NCBI RefSeq assembly: GCF_011174705.1
Contig: NZ_JAANIJ010000001.1
Span: 2,108,001-2,172,000, forward strand
DNA length: 64,000 nt
Direction: 5' to 3'
Source of the DNA: Tessaracoccus coleopterorum
Lineage (GTDB): Bacteria > Actinomycetota > Actinomycetes > Propionibacteriales > Propionibacteriaceae
Part shown: positions 22,890-33,353 of the stretch, piece by piece
Layout of the letters: each line of letters opens with the position of its first letter
How positions within the stretch are numbered: position 1 is the first letter of the stretch
Notes under the pieces: generated by a model
Database searches by the model: none
The model's input: the letters and a program-made list of their open reading frames with translations, nothing else
Told to the model about the DNA's origin: nothing
Translations under genes and position numbers: made by a program

Positions 22890-23581
22890 TCAGGTCGCCG
22901 GGAGTGCGGCCGTCAGGTCGGCGTCCGGGCTGTCGACGATCAGCAGCACCACCCGGGTGCCGCGCAGCCCCACCGCCTCCGACCAGACCGTGTCGAGGTT
23001 GCGCCTGCCCAACCATGTGCGCTCGCCCGGCTGACAAGGGTGGTGGCAGCCCCGAGGCATGCCTCCGCCTGCGTGACCCATTCGTCGAAGTACGCCTGCG
23101 CCGCAGCATCGTCGGCGAACTCGAGCGTCAGGCCGACGCCCGGCCTCCCCTCCGCGTCGCTCAGGGTGCCCTCCAGCGCTGCGACGGGCCGGGGTAGGGC
23201 CGGGCTCGGCGCAGCCCAGCGCGATCGCACCCAGGGCCGCGTGCGCCGGGGAGACGGCGTGCACCCAGGTGCCGTTGCCGAGGTAGCCCTCCTCGGTCGA
23301 GCCGGGCCGCGCCGTCGGGCTCCAACCGTCGGGTCGTGCCACGTCGGCCTCGTCGAGGCCGCCTGCCGTGGTCGGGCTGGAGCTGTTGGCGCGGGTGGCG
23401 GATCGAGCGGGGCGGGGGCACCGGGGCGGTGGGTGCCGGGGACGCCACCGGGGTGCCGCCCTGGCTGGGGCCCGGACCGCGGGTGGGTGAGGTGACCACC
23501 GCCGTCGGGCCGGGGCGGCGCAACGGGAGAGGCGCACCCGGCGAGCAGCAGCGCGGCTCCCACGACGAGGGCGGCCCTCAT
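22890..23581 (-). CDS. Lipoprotein of unknown function (frameshifted)
   Basis: About 230 residues. MRAALVVGAALLLAGCASPV gives a clear lipobox (LAGC), followed by a Pro/Gly-rich linker. The globular part has EEGYLGNGTWVHAVSPAHAA, VGLTLEFADDAAAQAYFDEW and VVLLIVDSPDADLTAALP. No known family. Its ATG overlaps the stop of the M15 peptidase (ATGA at 23578-23581), so the two are coupled and the lipoprotein may anchor or modulate the peptidase. Frame switches occur near 23490, 23360, 23190 and 23030. Confidence 0.65.
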
Positions 23582-25525
23582 CGCTTCTCGAAGTGGTGCC
23601 AGTCCCACCCGGAGAACCATTTCCAGCCGCGCGCCCGGAACGCCGTGACCGGCGCGCTGCCGGTGGTGAGCATCCCCGGCACCACGGGCGTGCGCTTGAC
23701 GTGCTGCGTGCTGGGGTACCAGACCCCTGCGGATCCCGGTACGGGTTCTGCCATGGGTTCAGGTCGACGGCGTAGCCGTAGCTGTGCGGCGACATGGCGT
23801 ACGGGTTGCCCACCACCTTGCGGCAGTTGAACGCCGAGGTGTTGTTGGCGGCCATGGAGGCCACGTCGTCGCCGCCGAATGCGTTCAGGTTGGTCATCTG
23901 GTAGACGGGGAACCCGGCCTCGAACGCCTTCGTGAACGCGTAGGCGACGTCGGAGGCCCTGTCCCGGCGCACGATGATCTCCCGCGGTAGACCGTGCCCA
24001 CCATCGTCTGCTGGTTGATGCGGATGGTGCTGAGGTTCGACGGTCCCACCGGACACCCGGTGCGCCACGTCTTGGCGACCTCGGCCGAAGTGGTGTTCGT
24101 GATGACCGGGTTGGCCACCCGGGCGCGCGTGAGGGGGTTGGTCGTGGCGGCGGGAACCGGTGACCCCAGGGCAGCGTGACGCAGGTGCGCACCTGCCAGG
24201 TGCCGAGCGTGCCCTTGGCGTACGCGAACGGGATGGAGTAGGAGCCGTCGGCCTGGACGCGTGCGGCCCCGGCACCGACCCAGCCAGATGGTGTCGACAC
24301 GTAGGCGGTGACCAGCGAGTTGATCACGGCCGGGAGAGGGCGCCCTTGATGGTCGTGCCTGCGAGCGGGTCGATCGTGGCGGGCACGGCCTGGCTGAGGG
24401 TGGCTGGCAGCAGGTCGACGGTGCGACTGACCTGGGGCTCGCCCGGGGTGCGGACCAGCAGCGTGGCCTTGCCGGTGAATCCGCCGTCGACCAGCGCCGA
24501 GTAGGCACCCCCGTGGCCGGACGGTGATGGTGCTGCGGAGCCTGCCGCCCGCGTCACGGACGTCGACGCTCACCTGCGCTCCCGCCGGTGCCTTCCCCGT
24601 GACCCGGATGGGGCCGAGGTTGTCGTAGAGGGATCCGGGCCGGTCTGGGTGCGCGATCTCCGCTACGGTGACCGTCTCCACCGGCGGATGGGTGCGGGTT
24701 CCGCGTCGGGTACGGTCGCGGGTCCGAGGTCCGCGGGGAGGGCGCGACGGCGGGAGCGATGGGTTCCGGGTCGGGTGTGGTCGTCGGTTCGGGTGAGGCA
24801 GTCGGGTCGGGTGAGGCAGCCGGTTCCGGCGTCGGTGTCGGATCGGGTGAGGCAGCCGGTTCCGGCGTCGGTGTCGGATCGGGTGAGGCAGTCGGTTCGG
24901 GTGAGGGCTCCGGATCGGGCCCACCGCCGAGGTCGGGTGACTGTGAGGGGCCCGCAGCGGGGCCCGGCTGGGCCGCAGGCCGGGCCTCGGCCGCGGTCGC
25001 CCCGGCACAGGAGCGACGGCGGGGACACGCAGAACGGTTCGGCCGGGCGAGCGTGAACCTCACGATGTTGTTGAACACCCAGGCCTGCCGTGCGGCGTAG
25101 CCGGAGCCCGACCTGGCGTAGACGGTGGCGAGGATGGAGGAGCGACACGCGTTGCGCCCGGTCCACGAGGTGTCGCATTCGGTGCGCCAGCGTCGGCCGT
25201 CCCGGGTGTGCTCGCCAGGGATCGCGAGGATGTTGTTCGCCCACTGGGAGCGGGGCTCGGCTTGTAGGTGAGGTTGTTGAACACCCACGTCTTCTTCTCG
25301 GTGTACCTGCCCGCCGAGTAGGTGACGGTGGTGGCCCAGATCTCGGTCCGGCACCGTTCGACCGTGGACGAGTAGGGCTGGCAGGCGGTGCGCCACTGGC
25401 GTCCGTTGTAGTTGTGGACACCTGGCTCGGTGTAGACGTCGAGTGCGGCCGCCTCGTGGGGGCCGCTCCGACCCGAGCGCGAGGAGGGTGCTGACAATGA
25501 CCGAAAATACCGTTCTGCAACGCAT
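23578..25525 (-). CDS. Secreted multi-domain M15 peptidase (frameshifted)
   Basis: About 649 residues. A signal peptide (MRCRTVFSVIVSTLLALGS) is followed by the same two-unit module as in the protein at 57-2380 (YNGRQWRTACQPYSSTVERC, CRTEIWATT, WVFNNLTYKPSP; then RWRTECDTSW, WVFNNIVRF). Next are a Pro/Asp/Thr linker built of 12-residue repeats and two Ig-like segments (VTGKAPAGAQVSVDVRDAGG). The C-terminus is an M15-type D-Ala-D-Ala carboxypeptidase/endopeptidase: FNCRKVVGNPYAMSPHSYGY, the zinc ligands in S-x-H-x2-G-x-AVDLNP, and WDWHHFEKR. It should cut wall peptides outside the cell. At least six frame switches. The linker repeats may expand or contract. Confidence 0.78.
24807..24878 (-). 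repeat. 36-bp tandem repeat coding for a proline-rich linker
   Basis: Two perfect 36-bp copies (24807-24842 and 24843-24878), then a partial third copy that starts at 24879, inside a wider region (24765-24920) of degenerate copies. Each copy codes on the minus strand for a 12-residue Pro/Thr/Glu/Ala/Ser/Asp unit in the linker of the M15 peptidase. Its length multiple of three keeps the frame. Confidence 0.85.
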
Positions 25526-25590
25526 GATGATGCCTCCGCCGCCAACCTAACAGGATGCGGGGTCCAGATCCGGCGTGCCTCAGAGCCAGG

Positions 25591-26491
25591 TCAGATCGCG
25601 TCCCGATTCGAAGCGGCGGGTGACCCGTCGACCGGATCGTCGAAGGCGAGCGTGTGGGCCAGCAGGCGCAGTGGCGTGCCGAAGTCGTCGATCGGGGTCT
25701 CGGTGACCACCGGGTAGAGGGATCGCCGAGCAGCGGGATCCCGAGTTGGTCGAAGTGGGCGCGGATCTGGTGGGTCTTCCCGGTGAGCGGCCGCACCTCG
25801 TACAGCGCGAGGTCGCCGCGGACCTCGAGGATCGAGATGTCGGTGAAGGCGTTGGGCGCATCGTCGAGGGTCTCGGCCTGCATCGTCCCGACGCGCTTGA
25901 CCAGGTGCGATTCGACGCGTCGTGGGAAGCTGAGAGACGGGTCGAACGGGGCGATCGCCCGGTACACCTTCGTGGCTGCGCGCACTGTGAACAGCGACTG
26001 GTAGGCGGCCCGCCAGCGCTTCTCCGTCGTCATCAGGAGGATGCCGGCGGTGCCGCGGTCGAGCCGGTGTGCCGCCGACAGGTGCGGCAGGTCCAGGGCG
26101 AGGCGGGCCTTGACCACCGCGCTCTGCACGATGTGCCTGCCGCGGGGATGGTGGACAGGAAGTGGGGCTTGTCGAGCACGACGATGCGCTCGTCGCGGTG
26201 CACGACGATGAGCTCGCCGGGCACCTCCGCCTCATCCCGCAGGGTGCGGTGGAACCAGACGAAGGTGTGGGGGCGGTACTCCTCGCGCCCCGTCCACGGC
26301 CGCCCGGCATCGTCGGCGAACGCGCCGTCGGCGAGCAGTGCGTCGACGTCTTCCGGCGCCGGTGCGAGTTTGTGGACCAGCCAGTCGCGCATGGTCGGCC
26401 ACGGCAGGAGGTTGCGCGGATCGCGGTCGGGGGTGCGCACCCACGCGGCCTGCAGCCCGTGGCGGGGCGGGAGCGGGGACTTCGGGGGCAC
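25591..26491 (-). CDS. RluA-family pseudouridine synthase (frameshifted)
   Basis: About 300 residues from GTG 26491. The catalytic Asp sits in SAAHRLDRGTAGILLMTTEK (HRLDRxTAG motif), preceded by VLDKPHFLSTIPRGRH and followed by VYRAIAPFD and PLTGKTHQIRAHFDQLGIPL, all standard. It converts uridine to pseudouridine in rRNA or tRNA. An N-terminal extension of about 80 residues (PPRHGLQAAWVRTPDRDPRN) with a WxxFxxxL pattern is typical of the actinobacterial subgroup. Frame switches near 26140 and 25725. It stands alone next to tRNA-Ser. Confidence 0.87.
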
Positions 26492-26531
26492 CCGGCAAGG
26501 CTACCCGGGTCGCGCCCGATGGCCACGACGG

Positions 26532-26616
26532 CGGCGAGGGTGGGATTCGAACCCACGGAGAGTTGCCCCTCGGCCGCTTTCAAGGCGGCTGCACTAGTCC
26601 ACTATGCGACCTCGCC
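26532..26616 (-). tRNA. tRNA-Ser (anticodon TGA)
   Basis: Minus-strand cloverleaf: acceptor GGCGAGG (26616-26610) pairs with CCTCGCC (26539-26533), T-loop GGTTCGAATCC type, long variable arm as in serine tRNAs, anticodon loop CTTGAAA with TGA at 26582-26580. No CCA is encoded. Reads UCA and related serine codons. Confidence 0.95.
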
Positions 26617-26694
26617 AGTGCGGCACCATGCTAGCGCCTGCCGCCACCGTCGTGCCGCCCGCGGGGTGTCACCGGCTACGGGTACGCTCAGGGC

Positions 26695-27148
26695 ATGGCC
26701 GAGACGACCTACACCATCCAGTCCCGTCCGCCGGTTCGGGCATTCCTCATCGCAGCGGTGAGCTCCCTCCTCGGGGCCGGGGCGATCGTGCTGGCCGCAT
26801 CCGGGGCTGGAAGCTGGTGTGGGACGTGGTGCTCACGATCCTCGGCATCCTTCTCCTGCTCGCGGGCCTCTCGCTCCTCGGCCTCGCATGGTGGACGATG
26901 CAGAAGATGGCCGTCACCCTCACCCTCGACGAGGTGGGTTTCCGAATCCGCGGCGGCGGGCAGGACCACCGCGGTGAATGGCTGGACGTGAAGCAGGTGA
27001 CCCGCTCCGACGACGGCGCGCACGTCACCATCTACCACGGGCCGGAGCGGCGCACCCACGTGCTGTTCCAGCGCAGGGACAGGATCGACGCCGTGCTCGA
27101 CGACATGACCGCGCGGCTCAGGGCGTCCCGCAGCGGAGAGAGGGCTGA
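26695..27148 (+). CDS. Small membrane protein with PH-like domain (frameshifted)
   Basis: About 150 residues. MAETTYTIQSRPPVRAFLIA, then two hydrophobic helices (RAFLIAAVSSLLGAGAIVLA and [20 protein letters not shown]), then a beta-rich domain LTLDEVGFRIRGGGQDHRGE, WLDVKQVTRSDDGAHVTIYH resembling PH-like bPH domains of small actinobacterial membrane proteins. One frame switch is near 26810. The end is uncertain: the frame runs on past 27148 into an overlap with the LCP gene, and I put the stop at TGA 27146-27148, which requires one more missing base. Function unknown. Confidence 0.55.
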
Positions 27149-27163
27149 GGCCACCCTTCCGGG

Positions 27164-28831
27164 TCAGCCCTGCCAGGCGCAGGCGTCGGCGACGTTCTGC
27201 GAGCCGTCCTGCAGCCGCTGCTCGTCGAACTCGGGAGCCGCGGTCGGCGTGGGGATGCTGACGGCGACGGCGCCGGAGAAGCGGAGGGCACGCCGGTGGG
27301 TGCAGCGGCGGCGGGGTGACCGCGGGCAACGGGGCGATCGCGGTGGCCACGGCGGAGCGCATCTCGTCGAAGTCGGGCCGGCTGGACGAATAGCCGTTCC
27401 TGCCCGGCACGAACACGAGGCGGTTGACGTTGCCGTCCTTGACCCGGAACGCGAGGTCGATGAACGCACCGAACTCGTCGCGGGTCACGTCCGTCAGGAG
27501 GATCTCGGCCGACGCTGCCGCGATCGGCTCGAACGACGTGACGAGCGTCTGCGGGTTCGCCTGCCGGATGATCGCATCGACGAGGCACGACTGGCGCGCC
27601 ATCCGGTCGTAATCCGACGAGTCGTAGCGGCTGCGGGCGTACCACATGGCCTGGTAGCCGCCCAGCCTGCGGTTCTCGCCCTTCTCGATGTAGCTGGAGG
27701 GCCGGATCCCCGTGCGCTGTTCCCGCCGACCGGCAGGTCGCGGTTCACGTTGACCCGCACCCTCCCATCGCGTCGATCAGGTCGCGGAGACCGTCGATGT
27801 TCAACATCACGAACCGGTCGATGGGCAGCCCGGTGATGCCCTCGACGCCCTCCTTCAGCGCCTCCGCCCGGGAAGGTGCTGCCCTCGAAGAGGTACGCGT
27901 AGTCGCCGCCCTCCTCCGTCTTCTCCCAGATGCCGTTGACATACCAGTTGGCGTCGTCGCCTTCGCCGCGGAATCCGTTCGGGAACTCGTCTGCCATCAC
28001 CGACCCTCGGGAACGGTGTCCTCGGGAGGTTGCGTGGGATCTGGATGAGCGTGGTGTCGCCGGTGGCCGTGTCGATGGAGGCCACCATGATGGTGTCGGT
28101 GCGCACCCCGAACTGCTCGACCCTCTCGGCCCTGGCCGCGTTCCCGTCGGCCCCAGCAGCAGGATGTTGACCCGTGGTGTGCCGGCCCAGGGATCCGGTT
28201 CCTCCATCCGGGCGATCGTCTGCCGGTTGCTCGCGCGGATCGAGGAGGCCTGCGGGAGGACCGAGTTGAGCAGCACATCGGCGTCGCGGGTGTAGCGGGC
28301 AGCGACAGCGGTCGGGGCTGCCACCGCGAACGCGAGCGCCGTGACGAGCACCGCCCCACCGCGCGGCGACCGGCGCTCAGGCCGGCAGGGCGCGTCGCCA
28401 CCTGGGTGAGGGCGATGAGCCCGGCCCACGCAACGGCCGCACCCGCGAGCCAGAACCGGGCCGACTCGAGCGTCGACTCGCGCTGCGCGAACTGCGTCAG
28501 CGAGGAGAGATCGGTGAGGGCGCGGTACCCGATGTAGCCGCCAACCACGAGGGAGAGCGTCGCGGTCACCGTGCCGAGCAGCCTGAGGCCTCGGCGGGTG
28601 CCCCGAGCAACCCGGAACCCGGCAGGACGGCGGAGGCCAGCGTCAGGAGGAGTGAGGTCCGGAGCCGCGGGCGGCCGGGCGTGGCCCGAAGTCGGCCGGG
28701 ACGGCGTCGGTGGCCATCGGTTCCCACGCCTCGCGGCGCGCATCGACGGCGGTCAGGTCGACCTCATCGCGTCGGACGAGCGTCGGCTCAGCATCATCAT
28801 CGGACTGCGGCCGATGGGCGTCGTTGGTCAT
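27164..28831 (-). CDS. LCP family (LytR-CpsA-Psr) ligase 1 (frameshifted)
   Basis: About 555 residues. A cytoplasmic N-terminus MTNDAHRPQSDDDAEPTLVR leads to several hydrophobic segments (TVTATLSLVVGGYIGYRALT, LAGAAVAWAGLIALTQV, GAVLVTALAFAVAAPTAVAA), then the extracellular catalytic domain: WAGTPRVNILLLG, RTDTIMVASIDTATGDTTLI, QIPRNLPRTPFP, NIDGLRDLIDAMGG and YDRMARQSCLVDAIIRQANP. LCP enzymes join a prenyl-phosphate-linked glycopolymer to peptidoglycan. The C-terminal tail ends QNVADACAWQG. It is a paralogue of the next gene, 46 bases downstream in the transcription unit. Frame switches near 28720, 28380, 28150, 28010, 27880, 27720, 27290. Confidence 0.85.
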
Positions 28832-28877
28832 GAGGCCTCCCGCGGCCAAGTCTATGGGGTGCCGGGAGGCCCGCGCG

Positions 28878-30641
28878 TCAGCCCTCGCCCTGCCAGGCGC
28901 AGGCGTCGGCGACGTTACTGACCCCTTCCGTGGAGGCCGACGCCTTCGCGGAAGGGTGGGCTTGGGCGATGACTGCGTGGTCGGCGCCGTGCTGGGGGTA
29001 GCCTTCGCGGTCGGCTTGGCCGTGGACTTCGGCGGTGCGGGGTTGATCGCCTTGGCGACGACCTTGCGCATCTTGGCGAAGTCCGGGTGGGCGTAGCTGT
29101 AGCCGTTGTTGCCGTTGCTGAACACGAGGCGGCTGATCGTGCCCTTGTCCTTCACCCGGAAGGCGAGGTCGATGTAGGCGCTGAGCTGATCATCCGTGAT
29201 GTCGGTGGCCAGCATGTCGGCCGATGCCTTCACGATGGGTTCGAAGTTGGTCAGCAGCGTCTGCGGGTTGGCCTGATCGACGATGGCGTTCACCAGGCAT
29301 GACTGGCGTTCCATGCGGTTGTAGTCATTGGTGTTGTAACGGCTCCTCGCGTACCACATGGCGTCGTAGCCGTTGAGGTGCTGGTTGGGGCCCGGCTGCA
29401 GGAACCGCTTCGGCTTCGTGCCCTTGGCCGTGTCGCCGCCGATCGCGAGTTCCTCGTTGATGTTGACCGTGACGCCGCCCATCGCGTTGATCAACTGTTG
29501 GAGGCCGTCGATGTTGAGCAGCACGAACTGGTTGATCTCGAGGCCCGTGACCCCTCGACGCCCTCCTTGAGGGCATCGGCTCCCGGTAGGTGCTCCCGCC
29601 ATCAGGTCGGGGTAGTCGAGCTCGACGTGCTGCCAGATCGAGTTGATGTACCAGTCGCCCTCGGGGCCGTCGCCGCGGAAGCCGTCCGGGAACGCCTTCG
29701 CCATCTCGGAGCCCGCGGGAAACGGCGTGTTCTGCACGTTGCGGGGATCTGGATGAGGGTGGTGTCACCAGTCTTCGTGTCGATCGACGCGACCATGATC
29801 GTGTCGGTGCGGATCGAGTACTTCGCGACCTGCTCGGCGCGCGCGGCGTCGCCGTCGCCGCCCAGCAGCAGGATGTTGACGCGGCCCTGGTTCGCCCACG
29901 GGTCGACGCCGGGGGCGATGGTCGGCTGGTTGTTGGCCTTGACCTCGTCGGAGCCCTTGAGGATGGCGTCCAGCGCGAGTGTCGTGTCGCGCGAGTACCG
30001 CGCCGCCACTGCGGTGGGCGCCGCCACGCCGAAGGCGAGCGCCGTGACGACCAGTGCGGTGAGGATCCGGCGCCCGCCATGCAGCACCCGCGGCCCGGTC
30101 ACGATGGCGGTCAGCGTGATCAGGGCGACCCAGATCAGCGCAACCGCGATGAGCGCGACCGTGGCCGCCCCGAGCACCGACTCGTTGCCCGCGAATCGGG
30201 CCAGGCGTCCGAGGTCGGTGACGGCGAGGTATCCGATGACGGCGACCGCCGCGATGGACAACACCGAGGTCGCGGCGCCGAGGGCCCGCAGCCCCCTCTG
30301 AGGGGCGCCGAGCAGCCCTGAGCCGGGCACGACGGCGGAGGCGAGGGTCAGCAGGAGCGACCTTCGCAGGCTATCGCCGCCGACCTGTGAGGCAGCGGTG
30401 ACCGTGGGTGCAGCGGCCGTCGGGTCACGGAACCAGGAGTCGGAGGTGGGAGGTGGCAGGCTGGGGCGCCCGGGTGACGTCTCCCGCGGTGGGCGGGGGA
30501 GCGACAGATCGCGGCCGAAGGCGAAGGGGTCGTCGCGGATGACGGTGCTCTCCACGTCCTCGGCAGCGCGTCCGGGGGTCGCCGGGCCGGTGGGGTGTCG
30601 TTGGGGAGCGCCGCGCGGCGCGGCCTTTCGGCGTCGTTCAT
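28878..30641 (-). CDS. LCP family (LytR-CpsA-Psr) ligase 2 (frameshifted)
   Basis: About 587 residues; ATG 30641 has AGGAGG four bases upstream, so it is preferred over TTG 30644. Layout mirrors the downstream paralogue: Pro-rich cytoplasmic head, hydrophobic helices (LLLTLASAVVPGSGLLGA, IAAVAVIGYLAVTDLGRLA, LIAVALIWVALITLTAIV, LVVTALAFGVAAPTAVAARY), then RVNILLLGGDGDAARAEQVA, IRTDTIMVASIDTKTGDTTL, NIDGLQQLINAMGGVTVNIN and WYARSRYNTNDYNRMERQSC. A Thr/Pro/Lys-rich linker precedes the tail SNVADACAWQGEG, shared with LCP 1. It may attach the exopolysaccharide made by the cluster at 6.7-21.9 kb to the wall; this is inferred from proximity. Frame switches near 30570, 29735, 29580, 28970, 28930. 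Confidence 0.87.
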
Positions 30642-30719
30642 CAAACCTCCTGCGAACCCAAGGATAACCGGTGGCCGTTTGCCGCCCTGCCTTCCGCTCG
30701 GCTAGTCTGGTGCGGCACT

Positions 30720-30812
30720 GGAGGTGTCGCCTAGTACGGTCTATGGCGCCCGCCTGCTAAGCGGGTTTGGGGCTTCAACCCATCGCGGGTTCAAATCCCG
30801 CCACCTCCGCCA
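30720..30812 (+). tRNA. tRNA-Ser (anticodon GCT), with encoded CCA
   Basis: Acceptor GGAGGTG (30720-30726) pairs with CACCTCC (30802-30808); discriminator G 30809 and CCA 30810-30812 are encoded. Anticodon GCT at 30756-30758 in loop CTGCTAA, long variable arm, T-loop GGTTCAAATCC. Decodes AGC/AGU. Confidence 0.95.
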
Positions 30813-30869
30813 GTCGTCACGACGCCCGGATCCGGGGCGTCGTCGCGTTTGGCCGGTAGGCTGACGCCC

Positions 30870-31249
30870 ATGGCTGGTGAGACCGATCTCGACACGCTGC
30901 TGCGTGGGCTCAACCCGATCCGCCGCGAGGGCGAGTTCGTCTTCGCCACTTCACACCTGGCCCTCGAGGCCGAGGCGAGGATCGTCGAGGACGAGGGCCG
31001 ACCCTCGTGCTGCGCCGCGCCGTCGCCGACTGGGAGGGCCTCGGCTACGAGGGCACCTACGCCTGGATCACGCTCACCGTGCATTCCTCGCTCGAGGCCG
31101 TCGGCCTGACCGCCGCGGTCGCAGGGCGGCTGGCCCGGGCGGGCATCGCGTGCAACATGCTGGCCGGCGCCCACCACGACCACCTCCTCGTCCCGACCGA
31201 ACGGGCGGACGAGGTGCTGCTGCTTCTCGCGGGGCTGTCCGCGGCCTGA
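30870..31249 (+). CDS. ACT-domain protein (DUF2241-like) (frameshifted)
   Basis: About 127 residues. [20 protein letters not shown], then [40 protein letters not shown] and [20 protein letters not shown] match small stand-alone ACT-domain proteins of the DUF2241 group, which probably bind amino acids. One lost base is near 31000. The gene lies 57 bases downstream of tRNA-Ser and converges with the ogt-like gene, ending 5 bases from it. Confidence 0.8.
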
Positions 31250-31254
31250 CGCGG

Positions 31255-31742
31255 TCAGACCAGGGGCTGCTGCGGGTCGGCGCCCCGCTCGAGCGCCAGC
31301 AGGAATGCCTTGCGTTCGGTGCCACCCGCGTAACCCGTGAGCCGCCCGGACGCCCCACCACGCGGTGGCAGGGCACGACGATGCTGATCGGGTTGCGGCC
31401 GTTGGCGAGCCCGACGGCCCTGGCCGCGCCCGGCTGCCCGATGGCGTCGGCCAGTTCGCCGTAGGACAGGGTCGCTCCGTAGGGGATCCCGCGCAGCGCC
31501 TCCCAGACGCGCACCTGGAACTCGGTGCCCTCCGGGCGAGCGGCAGATCGAATGTGGTGCGCTCTCCCGCGAAGTACTGCCGCAGCTGCCGGGTGGCCTC
31601 GGGCAGGGCGTCGTCGACGCGCTCCCGAAGGTCTCCGGGTGCGGGCCGGGCGGTGATCGGTCATGTACAGGCCTGTGAGGGCGCCGTCGCGCTCGACGAT
31701 GGTGAGTTCGCCGATGGGCGAGTCGATCACGCTGAAGCTCAT
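31255..31742 (-). CDS. ogt: Methylated-DNA-protein-cysteine methyltransferase (frameshifted)
   Basis: About 162 residues. [20 protein letters not shown] at the N-terminus and [20 protein letters not shown] followed by [20 protein letters not shown] contain the helix-turn-helix, Arg finger and the acceptor Cys (PCHRV). It takes the methyl group from O6-methylguanine in a suicide reaction. Its ATG overlaps the stop of the ada-alkA gene (ATGA), the order known from Mycobacterium (alkA-ogt). Frame switches near 31640, 31545 and 31340. Confidence 0.9.
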
Positions 31743-33223
31743 GGGTTCTCCTCGGAACAGCCCCGGTGGCCGGGGATCGTGTTGACGGCGTGCGGGGTGA
31801 GCGCCCACAGGTGCTGGGTCGCATACGAGCGCCACGGGCGCCAGGCGGCGGACCGGGCGACGAGATCGTCCACGCCGAGCCTGCCGGCCCGGACCACACC
31901 GAGGTCGGTCGCGGGGTACGCGTCGGGGTCGCCGAGCCCGCGCATGGCGATCATCTCCACCGACCAGGGGCCGATGCCCGGATGGCCGTCAGAGCGGCGC
32001 GGGCCTCGTCGCGGTCGACGCCGACGCCGAGATCGAGCGATCCGTCGGCCAGGGCGAGGGCCGTCCGCCGGATCGTTTCGCGGCGGGCCGCCGGGAAGGC
32101 GAACACCTCGTCTGGCGCATCCAGCACGCTCTCGGCGGTGGGGAAGAGGTGGGTGAGGCCGGGGATCGGGACCTCGACCGGCTCGCCGACGGCCGCGACG
32201 AGGCGGGCGCCGTGGGTGCGGGCCGCCGCCGTCGACACCTGCTGGCCGAGCAGGACGCGCAACGCGATCTCGTCGCCGTCCACGCCCCTCGGGATGCGGC
32301 GACCCGGGTGGGCCGCGACGAGTGGTGCGAGGGCGGGGTCGACGGCGAGGTGTGCGTCGATGGCGACCGGGTCGGCGTCCAGGTCGAGCAGCCGCCTGAC
32401 CCGCGCGATCGCCGTCGGCAACTGGCTCACCTCGGTCAACCCGAGCCGGGCCTCGACCCCGTGGCCGTGGGTCGCAGCGACACGACGCCGTGGCCGACGG
32501 GCAGCCGCAGCGTCCGATGGTAGCTGCCTCCCGTGAACGCCTCGACGCCCTCGATGGCGGTGGCGATGAGATGCCCGAACACGTTGCACGGGCAGAACGG
32601 ACGACGCACCGCGAGGGTGAGGTCAACGAAGGTGAGGCCGGTCGCGGCGGAAGGCCTACGCCCGGTTGAGCGCACCCGCAGGGCAGAGGGCGTGGTGGCG
32701 TACACCTCCTGGATGGTGGCGTTGAAGGAGCGCACGCTCGCGAAGCCCGCGGCGAACGCAAGGTCGGTCAAGGGAGGTCGGTCTCCTCGAGCAGGGTGCG
32801 CGCCGTCTGGGCGCGTCGCGCCCTGGCCAACGCGAGTGGTCCCGCGCCGGTGGCCTCCGTGACGAGGCGCTGCACCTGGCGGACCGAGTAGCCGAGTCGG
32901 CGGGCGAGGCCCTCGACGCCGTCGCGGTCGACCACGCCGTCGTCGATCAGCCGCATCGCCCGCGCCACGGCGTCACCGCGGACATCCCAGTCGGGCGAAC
33001 CGGGGCTCGCCCCCGGGAGACACCGTCGGCAGGCCCGGAACCCGGCCTGCTGGGCGGCCGCGGCGGTGGGGAAGAAATCGACATTGGCCGCCAGCGGCGT
33101 CCGCGCCGGGCAGGAGGGGCGGCAGTAGATCCCCGTGGTCCGGACCCCGGTGAAGAAGCGTCCGTCGAAGCGCGCGTCCCGTGCCCGGATGGCACGGAGG
33201 CAGGCGTCGCGATCGGTGTACAT
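31739..33223 (-). CDS. alkA: Ada regulator / AlkA 3-methyladenine glycosylase fusion (frameshifted)
   Basis: About 494 residues, close to the 496 of the M. tuberculosis AlkA fusion. Residues 1-85 are the Ada methyl-phosphotriester Cys4 zinc domain ([13 protein letters not shown] and FRACRRCLP). Residues 90-185 are an AraC-type HTH ([40 protein letters not shown]). The rest is the AlkA glycosylase with the hairpin [16 protein letters not shown] and catalytic Asp in YPATDLGVV. It senses methylated phosphates, activates the operon, and removes N3-methyladenine. Frame switches near 32770, 32660, 32480 and 31980. Confidence 0.9.
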
Positions 33224-33303
33224 GCATCAAGGATGACGCACCGGGAGGCCGTGACCTAGCAGAAAAGCGACACGGCAGAGAAGGCCGGTGTCGGAGGGAA
33301 GAT

Positions 33304-33343
33304 GCGGCCGGGTGGTGGGTTTGTGCCCCCGCCACCCGGCCGC
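33304..33343 (-). terminator. Perfect 12-bp hairpin after the mannosidase operon
   Basis: GCGGCCGGGTGG at 33304-33315 pairs exactly with CCACCCGGCCGC at 33332-33343; 16-base loop. It begins 10 bases past the stop of the PHP gene (33354), the last of eight overlapping genes on this strand. Confidence 0.7.
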
Positions 33344-33353
33344 GGTCCATGGG

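Noticed and set aside
24765..24920. Possible CRISPR array
   Set aside because: The repeats have no spacers, keep a coding frame and code for a Pro-rich linker; the same holds for 58190-58290 and 60565-60665.
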